63,532 nt of DNA from JBCKUK01 sp038924905. Its GTDB lineage: Bacteria > Pseudomonadota > Gammaproteobacteria > Burkholderiales > Methylophilaceae. Shown here piece after piece: positions 7,633 to 18,100 of the stretch. Every line of letters begins with the position of its first letter. Position 1 is the stretch's first letter. The stretch lies in assembly GCA_038924905.1 (NCBI GenBank), contig JBCKUK010000006.1:1-63532 (forward strand). The letters run 5' to 3'. The notes beneath the pieces are model-generated. The model ran no database searches, had not been told where the DNA came from, and was given only the letters and a program-made list of their open reading frames with translations. The position numbers were made by a program, and so were the translations under genes.

Positions 7633-10356
7633 TCAAAGCTTGTTAAACACCTCATTCCATAAATCTTTCACCGCGTTTACCTGCACCTCTACCTCACTCA
7701 AAGCCACACGCGCCCTGCTATAGCCTTGCAGACGAATAGCGTGCTGCAGACGACGATATTCACGATAAGCTGCGGCTACAATTTTGGCTTTTTGTTTTGC
7801 TATCAAACCCAATTTAGCCAGCATTTGTAACAACGCAATATTGCCGATATTTTGTGTAAGCTGCGGGTATTGATTTGCATGCGCCAATACTAAAAATTGC
7901 ACGATAAATTCCACATCTACAATGCCGCCGCTATCATGCTTTAAATCAAATAAATCGCTGGTATTTGGATGTCCGCTGTGCATTTTCTGGCGCATGGCTG
8001 CAACTTCCTCACGCAGTTTCTCCGGCTCTCGTGGCTGGCCTATTACTTCATTACGTATCTGCTCAAAAGCTGCACCAATTTTGGCATCGCCAGCGCAAAA
8101 CCGTGCTCGCGTCAGCGCTTGATGCTCCCAAACCCAGGCCTTGTTTAATTGGTAATCGCGAAAGGCCTCAAGTGAGATGACCAATAGTCCACTGGCGCCA
8201 TCAGGCCGCAGCCTTAAATCAGTCTCGTATAACATGCCTGCTGAAGTTAAACTACTCAGCCAATTGTTAATACGCTGACCAAAGCGGGCATAGATCTCAC
8301 CAGCCTCTGGCGCTTTATCGTCGTACAGAAAAATAATGTCGAGATCGGAGGCATAGCCAAGCTCTTTACCGCCCAGCTTGCCGTAACCGATCACGGCAAA
8401 CTTTGGGGTCTTGCGATGCTTGCCGCGCAAGATCGGCCAGATGGTTTCAATCGTGGCTTGTAAAATCAAATCAGCCAACGCACTCAGGTAATCGGAAAGC
8501 GTTTCCAGCGGCAAATTACCTGCTACGTCTTTAGCCGCAAACCGAAATACAGCTGCATGTTTAAAGTGACGCATGGTATCCATCTGCCGCTCTATATCAC
8601 CATCTACCTCGGCAAGGCGATGCTTTAATTCCTTGCGCATCGCAGCAAAGTCAGGCTCTGCATACAGGTTGCGCGTATCCAGTAGTTCATCCAGCAAAAT
8701 CGGCTTCTGCGTTAAATATTGCGCGAGCCAAGGGCTTGCATCGGCGAGCTTGATGACCATACTTAAAGCTGCGGGATATTCGGCCAGCAACGCCAGATAA
8801 CTTGCGCGGCGGCAAATGCTTTCGAGTAAATCCGACACCCGCATGAGCGTGGTTTCTGGGTGTTGTTGCTGCGCTGCCTGTGCTATCACCATTGGCATTA
8901 GCGCATCAAAACGCTGGCGGCTTAGCTCAGGCAACTGTTTATATCTGGCACTTGAATTCAGGCTATAAAGACGCCGCAGCGTTTCTTCAGGAGTTTTATA
9001 ACCCGCCGCTTGCAGACTCGCTATGGCTTCAGCTTCGTCCAATCTACCCTGCCAGATTGCAGCCATTTGGTCATCATCGCCTGCATTTTTTTTCTGGTCA
9101 CTAAATACTGCGCTAAAATGCTGCGCTACTTTGCCACGATGTAGGTCTATCTTGACTTTCAGCGTTGCCCAATCAGTAAAACCCATCGCCAGTGCGATGC
9201 GTGCCCGAGCTGTCCCTGTGGTTGGCAATTCATGCGTTTGAGCATCCTCTACATATTGCAATCTGTGTTCCAGATTGCGCAAAAAGACATAAGCAGCACT
9301 TAACTCATTGACGGCGCTTTGCGGTAACAACGTTTTTTCTTGCAACAGTTGCAGCACTTTCAAAGTTGGGCGTATTTGAAGGCTGGCATCGCGGCCACCG
9401 CGGATAAGCTGAAATACCTGTGCGATAAATTCCACCTCGCGAATGCCGCCGCTGCCAAGCTTAATGTTGTCTTGCATCTCGCGCCGATTCACGTCTCGCT
9501 CAATCTGTACCTTAAGATCGCGCATAGAGGCAATCGCGCCGTAATCAAGATATTTGCGGAAGACAAAGGGTCGCAGCAGCTTATCCATATTTTTGCTCAG
9601 CCCCGCAATCACACGGCCCTTAATCCAGGCATAGCGCTCCCACTCGCGACCTTGATTCTGATAGTACTCTTCCAGCATGGCGAAGCTGCAAGCCAGAGCA
9701 CCTTCGCTGCCATAGGGCCTCAGCCGCATATCCACACGAAAGACAAAACCGTCCTCGGTAATTTCATTGATTGCCGCGATCAGCTTTTTGCAAAGCCTTG
9801 TGAAATAATCAAAATTGCTTAAAGGTTGGTCGCCATTGGTATTGCCGTCCTCTTCAAAGGCAAAAATGAGATCAATGTCGGACGATACATTGAGCTCGCC
9901 TCCGCCCAGCTTACCCATGCCAACAACAATTAACTCTTGCCTGCTGCCAAGCTCGCCTAGTGGTATGCCATCGATAGCCTGTTGCCACCTGCTCAAATGC
10001 TGCAAAGCATATTGCACCGCTACTTCTGCCAGCGTCGTCATGCAGCGCATGACTTCACCCAAATCTGCCAACCCATTCAAATCACGGGCTATGGTGCGCA
10101 GCACGACTTGCTGGCGTAGTTTACGAAGTGTAGATTTCAGCGTAGCTTCATCAGCCACCTGTTGCTTAGCCAGCCAGCCGCGCATGGCTTGTTCGGTCCA
10201 CGGCTCATGCAGATTTTCCAGCAAGTTGGTCAGCAAGGCTGCATCGCTGAATAACAAACGCTGGATAAATGGACTGCATCGCATGGCATGACGCAGCTTT
10301 GCCTCATCCTCAGAGAGTTTTATGCTGTCTTCCAGAATTTCGTTGAGTGTGTGCAT
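7633..10356 (-). CDS. glnE: Bifunctional glutamine synthetase adenylyltransferase/deadenylase
   Basis: 907 residues from ATG 10356 (MHTLNEILEDSIKLSEDE); a TTG 15 bases upstream would add five residues. Two nucleotidyltransferase domains are visible: GMGKLGGGELNVSSDIDLIF near residue 150 (deadenylase half) and GYGKLGGKELGYASDLDIIF near residue 665 (adenylylating half), each with its G-S-D-x-D metal site. The protein attaches AMP to, or removes it from, glutamine synthetase in response to PII and glutamine. Length fits the family (about 900-950). It converges with the RAYT gene, 9 bases apart. Confidence 0.96.
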   Translation of the reverse strand: MHTLNEILEDSIKLSEDEAKLRHAMRCSPFIQRLLFSDAALLTNLLENLHEPWTEQAMRGWLAKQQVADEATLKSTLRKLRQQVVLRTIARDLNGLADLGEVMRCMTTLAEVAVQYALQHLSRWQQAIDGIPLGELGSRQELIVVGMGKLGGGELNVSSDIDLIFAFEEDGNTNGDQPLSNFDYFTRLCKKLIAAINEITEDGFVFRVDMRLRPYGSEGALACSFAMLEEYYQNQGREWERYAWIKGRVIAGLSKNMDKLLRPFVFRKYLDYGAIASMRDLKVQIERDVNRREMQDNIKLGSGGIREVEFIAQVFQLIRGGRDASLQIRPTLKVLQLLQEKTLLPQSAVNELSAAYVFLRNLEHRLQYVEDAQTHELPTTGTARARIALAMGFTDWATLKVKIDLHRGKVAQHFSAVFSDQKKNAGDDDQMAAIWQGRLDEAEAIASLQAAGYKTPEETLRRLYSLNSSARYKQLPELSRQRFDALMPMVIAQAAQQQHPETTLMRVSDLLESICRRASYLALLAEYPAALSMVIKLADASPWLAQYLTQKPILLDELLDTRNLYAEPDFAAMRKELKHRLAEVDGDIERQMDTMRHFKHAAVFRFAAKDVAGNLPLETLSDYLSALADLILQATIETIWPILRGKHRKTPKFAVIGYGKLGGKELGYASDLDIIFLYDDKAPEAGEIYARFGQRINNWLSSLTSAGMLYETDLRLRPDGASGLLVISLEAFRDYQLNKAWVWEHQALTRARFCAGDAKIGAAFEQIRNEVIGQPREPEKLREEVAAMRQKMHSGHPNTSDLFDLKHDSGGIVDVEFIVQFLVLAHANQYPQLTQNIGNIALLQMLAKLGLIAKQKAKIVAAAYREYRRLQHAIRLQGYSRARVALSEVEVQVNAVKDLWNEVFNKL

Positions 10357-10556
10357 CTTAATTTTACGCAAGGCGTGATGTTATTATTCTGCTTTAATTT
10401 AAGCGGGTCGTCATCATCAATTCGAACTGGCAATTAGCCCCCAACTATTCAGCACTGGCCAAGATTTTCGGCAGTCTTGATGCAGTATTCGCGCTAAAGG
10501 GCGAGCCCATCACCCGTGATGCACTATCCGAACTTATCCGTGTTGAGCACCAGGGT

Positions 10557-11174
10557 GTGCGCTACTACGTCAAGCGTTATCGCAAAGCGGGGAAGGGATT
10601 GTGCAAATACTTCGGTACACCGCACATTCAAAATGAATGGCAAAATTTAGAGTGGTTTGCCAAGTGTGGCATTGCTACCGCTCCGCTGGCGGCTTATGGC
10701 ATGCAGCGCTCGTTCGGCAGATTTATTCGTGGTGCGATGGTTACGCAGGAAATTCCCAATGCCATTGATCTTGCCCAATTGGCAAGAAAGAATGATGCCC
10801 GTTTACAAAACCGCGCATGGGTGAATCAGATCAGCCTGCAATTAGCTGCGATTGCGCGCACCTTGCATGAAAATCGTTTTATTCACAACGATCTGAAATG
10901 GCGCAATCTGTTAGTGGATGACCAAAACAAGCTGTATCTCATTGATTGCCCACTGGGTGGTTTCTGGCGCTGGCAACTGCTCAAGTACCGCATGGTCAAG
11001 GACATTGCCAACCTGGATCGCGTGGCTAAATACAAGCTCAGCCGTACGCAGCGCCTGCGCTGTTACCTGCAATATGTCGGCCACTCACGCCTCACTGACA
11101 GCGACAAAGAAATGCTCAATACTCTATTAACACGCCCCAGAGGCAGAGTGAGCAGTTTTAGCAAACAAGCTTAA
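10557..11174 (+). CDS. LPS core kinase-like protein (Kdo/WaaP family), start unclear
   Basis: From GTG 10557 there are 205 residues with the small-kinase catalytic loop FIHNDLKWRNLLV near residue 110 and the metal-binding LIDCPLGG near residue 130, as in Kdo/WaaP-type lipopolysaccharide kinases that phosphorylate LPS core sugars. Protein-like sequence continues upstream in the same frame to a stop at 10395-10397 (NSNWQLAPNYSALAKIFGSL, then DAVFALKGEPITRDALSELI, then RVEHQG), clearly part of the domain. That 159-base stretch has no ATG, GTG or TTG: only ATC, ATT and one CTG at 10455. Either a rare start is used, the start codon was lost, or translation begins late at GTG and yields a short N-terminus. 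Confidence 0.75.
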   Translation: MRYYVKRYRKAGKGLCKYFGTPHIQNEWQNLEWFAKCGIATAPLAAYGMQRSFGRFIRGAMVTQEIPNAIDLAQLARKNDARLQNRAWVNQISLQLAAIARTLHENRFIHNDLKWRNLLVDDQNKLYLIDCPLGGFWRWQLLKYRMVKDIANLDRVAKYKLSRTQRLRCYLQYVGHSRLTDSDKEMLNTLLTRPRGRVSSFSKQA

Positions 11175-11241
11175 ACACAAAACAGGCTACTTTTGGCCAC
11201 ATCTCGCGTAAAATAGCGCCCTTTTCACTTCAACAAATCTG

Positions 11242-12846
11242 ATGAGTAGTCCAGAAATCAAGCGCCGCCGCACCTTTGCCATCATCTCACACCCGGATGC
11301 AGGTAAAACTACGCTTACCGAAAAACTGCTGTGGTTCGGCGGTGCCATTCAAATCGCGGGCGAAGTGCGTGGCCGCAAGGCGTCGCGTCACGCTACGTCT
11401 GACTGGATGGAGCTGGAAAAACAGCGCGGTATTTCGGTAACTTCAAGCGTGATGCAATTTCCCTATTCAATTCCTGCTCGCTCTCCTTCGGGCGAGCATG
11501 GTCGCGAATACATGATCAACCTGCTCGATACCCCCGGCCATGACGATTTCTCTGAGGACACCTATCGCACGCTCACTGCGGTGGATTCGGCGGTGATGGT
11601 GATTGACTCGGTGAATGGCGTAGAAGCGCAAACCATCAAGCTTTTGAACGTCTGTCGCATGCGCGACACGCCCATCATCACCTTTATCAACAAGCTGGAC
11701 CGTGAAGGCAAATCACCGATTGATTTGCTCGATGAAATAGAATCCACACTCGGTATGCAGTGTGCGCCGATGACCTGGCCTATCGGCATGGGCAAGACGT
11801 TCCGCGGGGTATATCACCTATATAACGACAGCATCGCGTTCTTTGACCCACGCGCCGATAAAGGCACCTCGGAAATAATCCAAGGCCTGGATAACACCAG
11901 ACTGGACGAGTTGATTGGCCGTCAAGCGGCAGAGCTACGAACCGATATTGAGCTGGTGCGCGGCGCTTCGCACACTTTCGATTCCGAGACTTATTTATCC
12001 GGCAAACAAACGCCAGTGTTTTTTGGTTCCGCTGCCAATAACTTTGGTGTGCAGTCGTTGCTGGATGCCATCGTCGAGCTCTCCCCAGCGCCTCTTTCGC
12101 GCAGCACGGCAACACGTCGCGTAGAGCCTGATGAGCCTAAATTCTCCGGCTTTGTATTCAAGATACAGGCCAATATGGACCCCAAACACCGTGACCGCAT
12201 TGCTTTCTTGCGCATCTGTGCCGGCCACTTCAAGCGCGGTATGAAAATCAAACAAGTCTCAACCGACAAATTCATGGCGGTGAACAATGCCATCACTTTC
12301 ATGGCGCAAGACCGTACCACCACCGACGAGGCCTACGCCGGTGACATCATCGGTATCCCCAATCATGGCACGATCAAATTAGGTGATACTTTTACTGAAG
12401 GTGAAGACCTTAAATTCACCGGCATCCCTTCATTTGCGCCAGAGCATTTTCGTCGCGCCCGGATAAAAAACCCGCTCAAGATGAAACAACTGCAAAAAGG
12501 CTTGCAGCAATTAGCGGAAGAAGGCGCTTCGCAGCTATTCCGTCCGCTCTCCAGTAACGACATGATTCTGGGCGCTGTCGGCACATTGCAATTTGATGTA
12601 GTTGCGCACCGCCTGGAATTTGAATACGGCGTGGATGCAGTGTTTGAACCCTACGACTGCGCAACTGCGCGCTGGCTACGCGGCTCAGACGCTGATCTCA
12701 AGAATATTTCGGATAAATACGGCTTCAACGTTGCTCTGGATGGTAATGGCGACTATGTCTATCTCGCGCCCAATCGGGTAAACCTGCAAATGGCGCAAGA
12801 GCGTTATCCGGATATCCAGTTTCTGGAAACGCGAGAAATTTTCTAG
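11242..12846 (+). CDS. prfC: Peptide chain release factor 3
   Basis: 534 residues, a translational GTPase. G1 is SHPDAGKTTLTEKL near residue 17, G3 is DTPGHDDFSEDTYR near residue 97, and G4 is NKLDRE near residue 150; the KASRHATSDWMELEKQRGIS switch region is typical of RF3. It recycles RF1/RF2 from the ribosome after peptide release. A C-terminal RF3 domain is complete to TAG 12846. A weak -10-like TAAAAT lies at 11209-11214. No good Shine-Dalgarno precedes ATG 11242. Confidence 0.96.
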   Translation: MSSPEIKRRRTFAIISHPDAGKTTLTEKLLWFGGAIQIAGEVRGRKASRHATSDWMELEKQRGISVTSSVMQFPYSIPARSPSGEHGREYMINLLDTPGHDDFSEDTYRTLTAVDSAVMVIDSVNGVEAQTIKLLNVCRMRDTPIITFINKLDREGKSPIDLLDEIESTLGMQCAPMTWPIGMGKTFRGVYHLYNDSIAFFDPRADKGTSEIIQGLDNTRLDELIGRQAAELRTDIELVRGASHTFDSETYLSGKQTPVFFGSAANNFGVQSLLDAIVELSPAPLSRSTATRRVEPDEPKFSGFVFKIQANMDPKHRDRIAFLRICAGHFKRGMKIKQVSTDKFMAVNNAITFMAQDRTTTDEAYAGDIIGIPNHGTIKLGDTFTEGEDLKFTGIPSFAPEHFRRARIKNPLKMKQLQKGLQQLAEEGASQLFRPLSSNDMILGAVGTLQFDVVAHRLEFEYGVDAVFEPYDCATARWLRGSDADLKNISDKYGFNVALDGNGDYVYLAPNRVNLQMAQERYPDIQFLETREIF

Positions 12847-12926
12847 TCTCGCAGTCAAGCTGAAATTTTGATTTATGCTAGTGCGTTTAAAACTCACAAG
12901 TGCCGACATGGAGGAGATGAAAACAA

Positions 12927-13118
12927 ATGCTTGAACTCAGACCCAATTGCGAACACTGCAACAAAACCCTGCCACCTGATTCACAAGATGCAATGATTTG
13001 CAGTTTCGAATGTACTTTCTGCAAAACCTGTGTGGAAGAAATTCTCAAAAACATTTGCCCCAATTGTGGCGGTGGCTTTTGTCCGCGGCCTATCCGGCCA
13101 GCTGCCAAAAGGAAATGA
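12927..13118 (+). CDS. DUF1272 small cysteine-rich protein
   Basis: 63 residues with eight cysteines in paired CxxC-like knuckles (NCEHC, CSFECTFCKTC, CPNCGGGFCPRP) and the opening MLELRPNCEHCNKTLPP, which is diagnostic of DUF1272, a small predicted zinc-binding family of unknown function. A strong ribosome site (GGAGGAGATG) lies a dozen bases upstream of ATG 12927. It converges with the ABC-F gene, 10 bases away. Confidence 0.9.
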   Translation: MLELRPNCEHCNKTLPPDSQDAMICSFECTFCKTCVEEILKNICPNCGGGFCPRPIRPAAKRK

Positions 13119-13128
13119 TGAATGCCAC

Positions 13129-15057
13129 TCAACTCGTTGTAGTAGCATCAACCGGTATGGCTTCCAGCAGCTCATGCACTATCAGCCAGCGCTCTTCGGC
13201 CACTTCGATAGATTGCACTAGCTCAGCCTGTCGTTTAAGCAAAGCTTGAAGTGGAACTTTGTCAGACTGAGCGTACATCGCCTGGTCAGCCAGACGTTCA
13301 TCAAGCAAACCTTTTTCTTTTTGCCACTTTTCAATATTCACTTCCAGTTGTTCAGTTTCTTTAATCAGCGGTCGGCGCTCTAGAATCCTCACCTGACGCT
13401 CAGCTTTGCTTTGCTCGCGGTCTTTTTTATAGGGTGAGTTTTCCGTATTTTTTGCCTCTGCTACAAGCTCTTTAGTACGCTCTTTACTACGCTGCGCTGC
13501 CAACCAATCTTTATAATCCTCCAGGTCGCCATCAAAGACTTGTGCTTTGCCATCAGCCACCAATACAAACTTATCACAAGTGGCGCGCAATAATGCTCTG
13601 TCATGCGATACCAGCACCACACCGCCATCGTAATCCTGCAAAGCGAGTGTGAGCGCATGGCGCATTTCCAGATCCAGATGATTGGTCGGCTCATCCAGCA
13701 GCAATAAATTAGGTCGTGTCCAAATCAATAATGCCAGCGCCAGGCGAGATTTCTCACCGCCGGAGAATGGCCCACAGGGAATCACTACCATGTCGCCCTT
13801 GAAATCAAAACTGCCTAAATAATTTCGAAAATCCTGTTCGCGCGTTTGTGGCTCCAGACGCATCATGTGCTGCAATGGCGATTCATCCACGCGCAATTGT
13901 TCCAGTTGGTGCTGGGAAAAATAGCCAATATTCAGCTCCTTGCCTGCAACGCGTTTGCCACTGAGCGCGACAAGTTCGCCAGCCATTAACTTAATCAAAG
14001 TAGATTTACCGGCACCGTTACGGCCCAGCAAACCCAGCCTTTCGCCGGGGCGCAGGGTCAGTGCAACATCCTTCAGCACGGCGATATTGTTATATCCCGC
14101 ACTGGCGTCATCCAGCACCAGGAGCGGATCTGGCGCGGCTTTTGTTTGCCTGCACTCAAAATTAAATGGCGAATCAACGTGCGCCGCGCTAATCACCTCC
14201 ATACGCTCCAACGCCTTGATGCGGCTTTGCGCCTGACGCGCCTTGGTCGCCTTAAAACGAAAACGATCAATGTAACTATGTAGATGTGCGACTTTGCGCT
14301 GTTGGCGCTCATACATTGATTGTTGCAGAGCAAGCTTTTGCGCGCGCTGAAGCTCAAAATCCGAGTAGCTACCGCGATACAAAGTAATCCGCTGCTGTTC
14401 AATATGCGCGATATGGTCAGCCACACTATCGAGAAAATCCCTGTCGTGTGAAATCAGAATCAATGTGCCGCGATAATCCTTGAGCCAGCCCTCAAGCCAG
14501 ATCACGGCATCCAGATCCAGGTGATTAGTCGGCTCATCCAGCAGCAGCAAATCGGAGCGACACATCAGCGCACTGGCCAGATTAAGCCGTACACGCCAGC
14601 CCCCGGAGAAATCCGACACGGGTTTTGCCAAATCGGCATGACTAAAGCCCAGGCCGTGAAGTAACTCTGCTGCGCGCGCCCGCGCTGAGTAACCGCCAAT
14701 ATCATGCAAACGTGCGTGCAATTCGCCAACCTTGACGCCCTCATGCTGGGCTTCAGCCTCGATTAATGCCTTTTCGATAGCACGCAATTCCACATCGCCA
14801 TCCAGCACAAACTCGATGGCAGCTTTAGCCAGCGCCGGAGTTTCCTGCGCTACATGGGCGATCACCCACTGCGTTGGAATTTCAAGATCGCCGGATTCGG
14901 CATGCAATTCGCCGAGCAACAGGGAAAATACGCTGGATTTGCCCGCGCCATTAGCGCCGGTCAGGCCGACTTTATGACCGGGGTGAAGCTGAAACGACGC
15001 ACCTTTGATGAGCACCTTAACACCGCGCGTCAAGGTAAGATCTTTAAACTGGATCAA
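13129..15057 (-). CDS. yheS: ABC-F ATPase, YheS-type
   Basis: 642 residues with two ABC domains on one chain and no membrane part. Walker A loops are GANGAGKSS near residue 36 and GRNGAGKST near residue 345. Signatures are SGGWRVRLNLA and SGGEKSRLALA, and both Walker B segments read LLLDEPTNHLD. The linker after the first domain and the opening (MIQFKDLTLTRGVKVLIKGA) match YheS more than Uup or EttA. ABC-F proteins bind the ribosomal E site and adjust translation. A charged coiled-coil C-terminal extension follows. It is divergently placed to yhdP. Confidence 0.92.
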   Translation of the reverse strand: MIQFKDLTLTRGVKVLIKGASFQLHPGHKVGLTGANGAGKSSVFSLLLGELHAESGDLEIPTQWVIAHVAQETPALAKAAIEFVLDGDVELRAIEKALIEAEAQHEGVKVGELHARLHDIGGYSARARAAELLHGLGFSHADLAKPVSDFSGGWRVRLNLASALMCRSDLLLLDEPTNHLDLDAVIWLEGWLKDYRGTLILISHDRDFLDSVADHIAHIEQQRITLYRGSYSDFELQRAQKLALQQSMYERQQRKVAHLHSYIDRFRFKATKARQAQSRIKALERMEVISAAHVDSPFNFECRQTKAAPDPLLVLDDASAGYNNIAVLKDVALTLRPGERLGLLGRNGAGKSTLIKLMAGELVALSGKRVAGKELNIGYFSQHQLEQLRVDESPLQHMMRLEPQTREQDFRNYLGSFDFKGDMVVIPCGPFSGGEKSRLALALLIWTRPNLLLLDEPTNHLDLEMRHALTLALQDYDGGVVLVSHDRALLRATCDKFVLVADGKAQVFDGDLEDYKDWLAAQRSKERTKELVAEAKNTENSPYKKDREQSKAERQVRILERRPLIKETEQLEVNIEKWQKEKGLLDERLADQAMYAQSDKVPLQALLKRQAELVQSIEVAEERWLIVHELLEAIPVDATTTS

Positions 15058-15193
15058 ACTTGCCTCTCATGTTGCTGTCAGCCAAAGGTAACAAAAAGTC
15101 GTTATTCTAATGCATTTAATGCTATAGAATGACGGTTGTGCAGCGTTTGCCGAACACATTCCATGAGCACGTTAGCAGTATAAAACTAAAAAT

Positions 15194-18100
15194 ATGGTCA
15201 AAAAGTCTCTGTTCTGGATTTACCGCGCCACGCTCATTACATTGTGGCTCATTATCATCGTCCTCGCCTCGTCAGTATTGGCATTGCGCTATCTGGTTCT
15301 GCCGCACATTAATGATTATAAAGATAAAATTTCACTGAGCGTAAGCGAAGCCGTCGGCCAAAAAGTCACTATTGACCACATAGATGCGGGTTGGGATGGG
15401 CTTAATCCTCACCTCACATTGCACAAGGTCGAACTTTACGACAAGCAAAACCGCCCTGCGCTGTTTCTGGACAACGTTGAAGCCAGCCTGTCCTGGCTCA
15501 GCATCCCACTGCTGGAGCCGCGCCTTTCCTTGCTGACCATACACCAACCAGAACTCACCGTGCGACGCGAAGTTGATGGCACACTATTCGTTGCCGGCAT
15601 CTCAATGAGCGGGCCGGCGCGACCTGAATTCCCTAACTGGCTATTGCGCCAATCGCGCGTTGACGTGCTGAATGCCACCATATTGTGGCAAGACGATATG
15701 CGTGGGGCGCCACCACTCACTTTAAATAACCTTAATCTGCAAATTGTCAGCCCGGCCTGGGAAAGTTTAATTGGGCATCACCGCTTCGGTTTGCGTACCA
15801 CACCTTCAGCTGGCTCGTCACATGCAATTGATCTGCGTGGCAATCTCTATGGCCACGACGTGAGTCAGCCCAAGCAGTGGCGCGGCACCGTTTATGGGCG
15901 TCTGGAAGGCACCGATATTGCCGCCTGGCGCAACTGGGTTTCATATCCTTTTGACTTAAGTGAAGGTTTCGGTGCTGCGCAATTCTGGCTAGGTTTTGCC
16001 AATGGTCAGGTACAAAAAGTAACCACTGATGTAATTCTCAATAATGTAAAAACAAGACTCTCAAAAAATAGTGTTGAGGCCAATCTAAGCAACCTGTCCG
16101 GGCGGTTGATGTGGTTTAAATATGCTGATGGACAGGAATTACGTGCTGAAAATATTAAAATTACTACAGCCGATGGTCTTAACTTGCAAAGCGGCAAGCT
16201 GGGTGTACGTGAAAGACTGGTTGCTGGCAAAGAACTCATTGAAGGCAATGTAGCACTGGACGAAATAAAGCTGGAATCGGTGAACACGTTTGCCAGTTAC
16301 CTGCCTTTGCCGCAAAAAACCTTGCAGCAACTGGCAAATATCGCACCTACCGGCACCCTCAAGAAGCTGAAAATGCGCTGGAAAGGCGACCGCAATACGC
16401 CGAGCGAATACCTTTTCCGCAGTGAGTTTTCAGGGCTGGGGATGCAAGCCTATCAAAATGTTCCGGGTTTTACCAACCTTAGTGGTAGCGTTGATGCAGA
16501 TGAAACCAATGGCACATTGAAAATAGACGCAAGGCAAGCCACGCTGGATCTGAAAAAAGTTTTGCGGGGGCCGATACCAGCAGATAAATTGACTGGGCGC
16601 ATAACATGGCGCAACAGCAAGAATGGTACTGAAATCCAGGTAAGTAAGCTCGAGATTGCAAGCCCACACATTACCGGCATCGTCAACGCCAATTACCTAC
16701 ATAAGGAAGATAACAACGACGAAATTGACTTGGTCGGTAAATTCGGTCAGGCCAACGGTAAATTCGCCCATTTCTATTACCCATTCATCCTCAGCAAGGA
16801 TACGCTACATTGGCTGGATACCTCTATCCTGGCGGGTCGCGGAGAGAATGCCAATGTTATTGTCAGAGGCAAGTTGAGCGAATTCCCCTGGGCAGATAGC
16901 AAGCGTGGTTTATTTCAGATTAAGGCCGATATTTTGGACGGCGTACTCGATTATGCAGATGGCTGGCCGAAAATTGAAGGTATCAAACTAGCGCTGCTGT
17001 TCGAGGGTAACCATATGGAGATCAATGCCAGCCAAGGGCGTCTGTTCGGTAACCAGATTATCAAGGTCAGAGCCGTTATCCCTGAGCTGGATGCCCTGCA
17101 TCCGGTGCTGGAAGTCACAGGAGAACTTAACAGCCCTGCCGCAGATGCCATCAAATTCGTCAACAACAGCCCGGTGCTCACTGCCATTGATGGTTTCACG
17201 GAAGGCATGCAGGCAAGCGGCAATGGCAAGCTCTCGCTCAACCTGCGTATTCCGCTGGATACCGAAGGGGTAGGCTCAAAAGTTAAAGGTCGTTATGTAG
17301 TCAGCAATGGCGCACTCTCCGGCGGAGGCGACTGGCCCACGCTAAGCGGCATCAACGGCAAGCTCGAGTTCACCGAATCCAGCTTGCGTGCCCAGAACAT
17401 CAGTGCCAAAATTTATGGCGGGCCAGCGCAATTTAATCTGACAAATGGCAAAGATGGACAGTTGCGTGTCGTTGCTAAGGGCCGCATGACTGATAGCGGT
17501 ATTCGCCAGGCCATCAGCTCACCACTGGCCGATAAACTACATGGCGCAGCCGATTGGAACGGTGAAATCAACATACGCAAGCGTCGGGCTGATCTGGTTA
17601 TTACATCGTCTCTGGTAGGGCTATCTTCCGGTCTGCCGCCACCATTCGACAAAGATGCCGCCAGTGCGCTGCCACTACGTATCGAGAAAAAATTACAGGG
17701 TGCGCAACAAGATGTGATTAACCTTAGTCTGGGTAGCATTGTCAGTGCAAAACTACTGCGCCAGAACCAGAATGGTGTTATGCAGACTGAACGCGGTGAA
17801 ATCAGCCTTGGCGGCAGCGCCGAATTACCCGCGCAACCCGGCATTATCGTCAAAGGCAATATTGCTCACCTCGATGTGGATCAGTGGCAAGCCATAATGG
17901 GCGATAGCAAAGGTGAAGAACCCAAAATTAATATTAGCGGCACCAATCTCGCTATTGGTACGCTGGATATTTTCGGCCGTCGTATCAACGAACTAAAACT
18001 GAATGCAAAAACGGTGACAGATGGCTGGCAAATGAATGTGCAAAGCCGCGAAATTAATGGTGATGGCACATGGTTGCGTAGCGGTAATGGCAAGATAATT

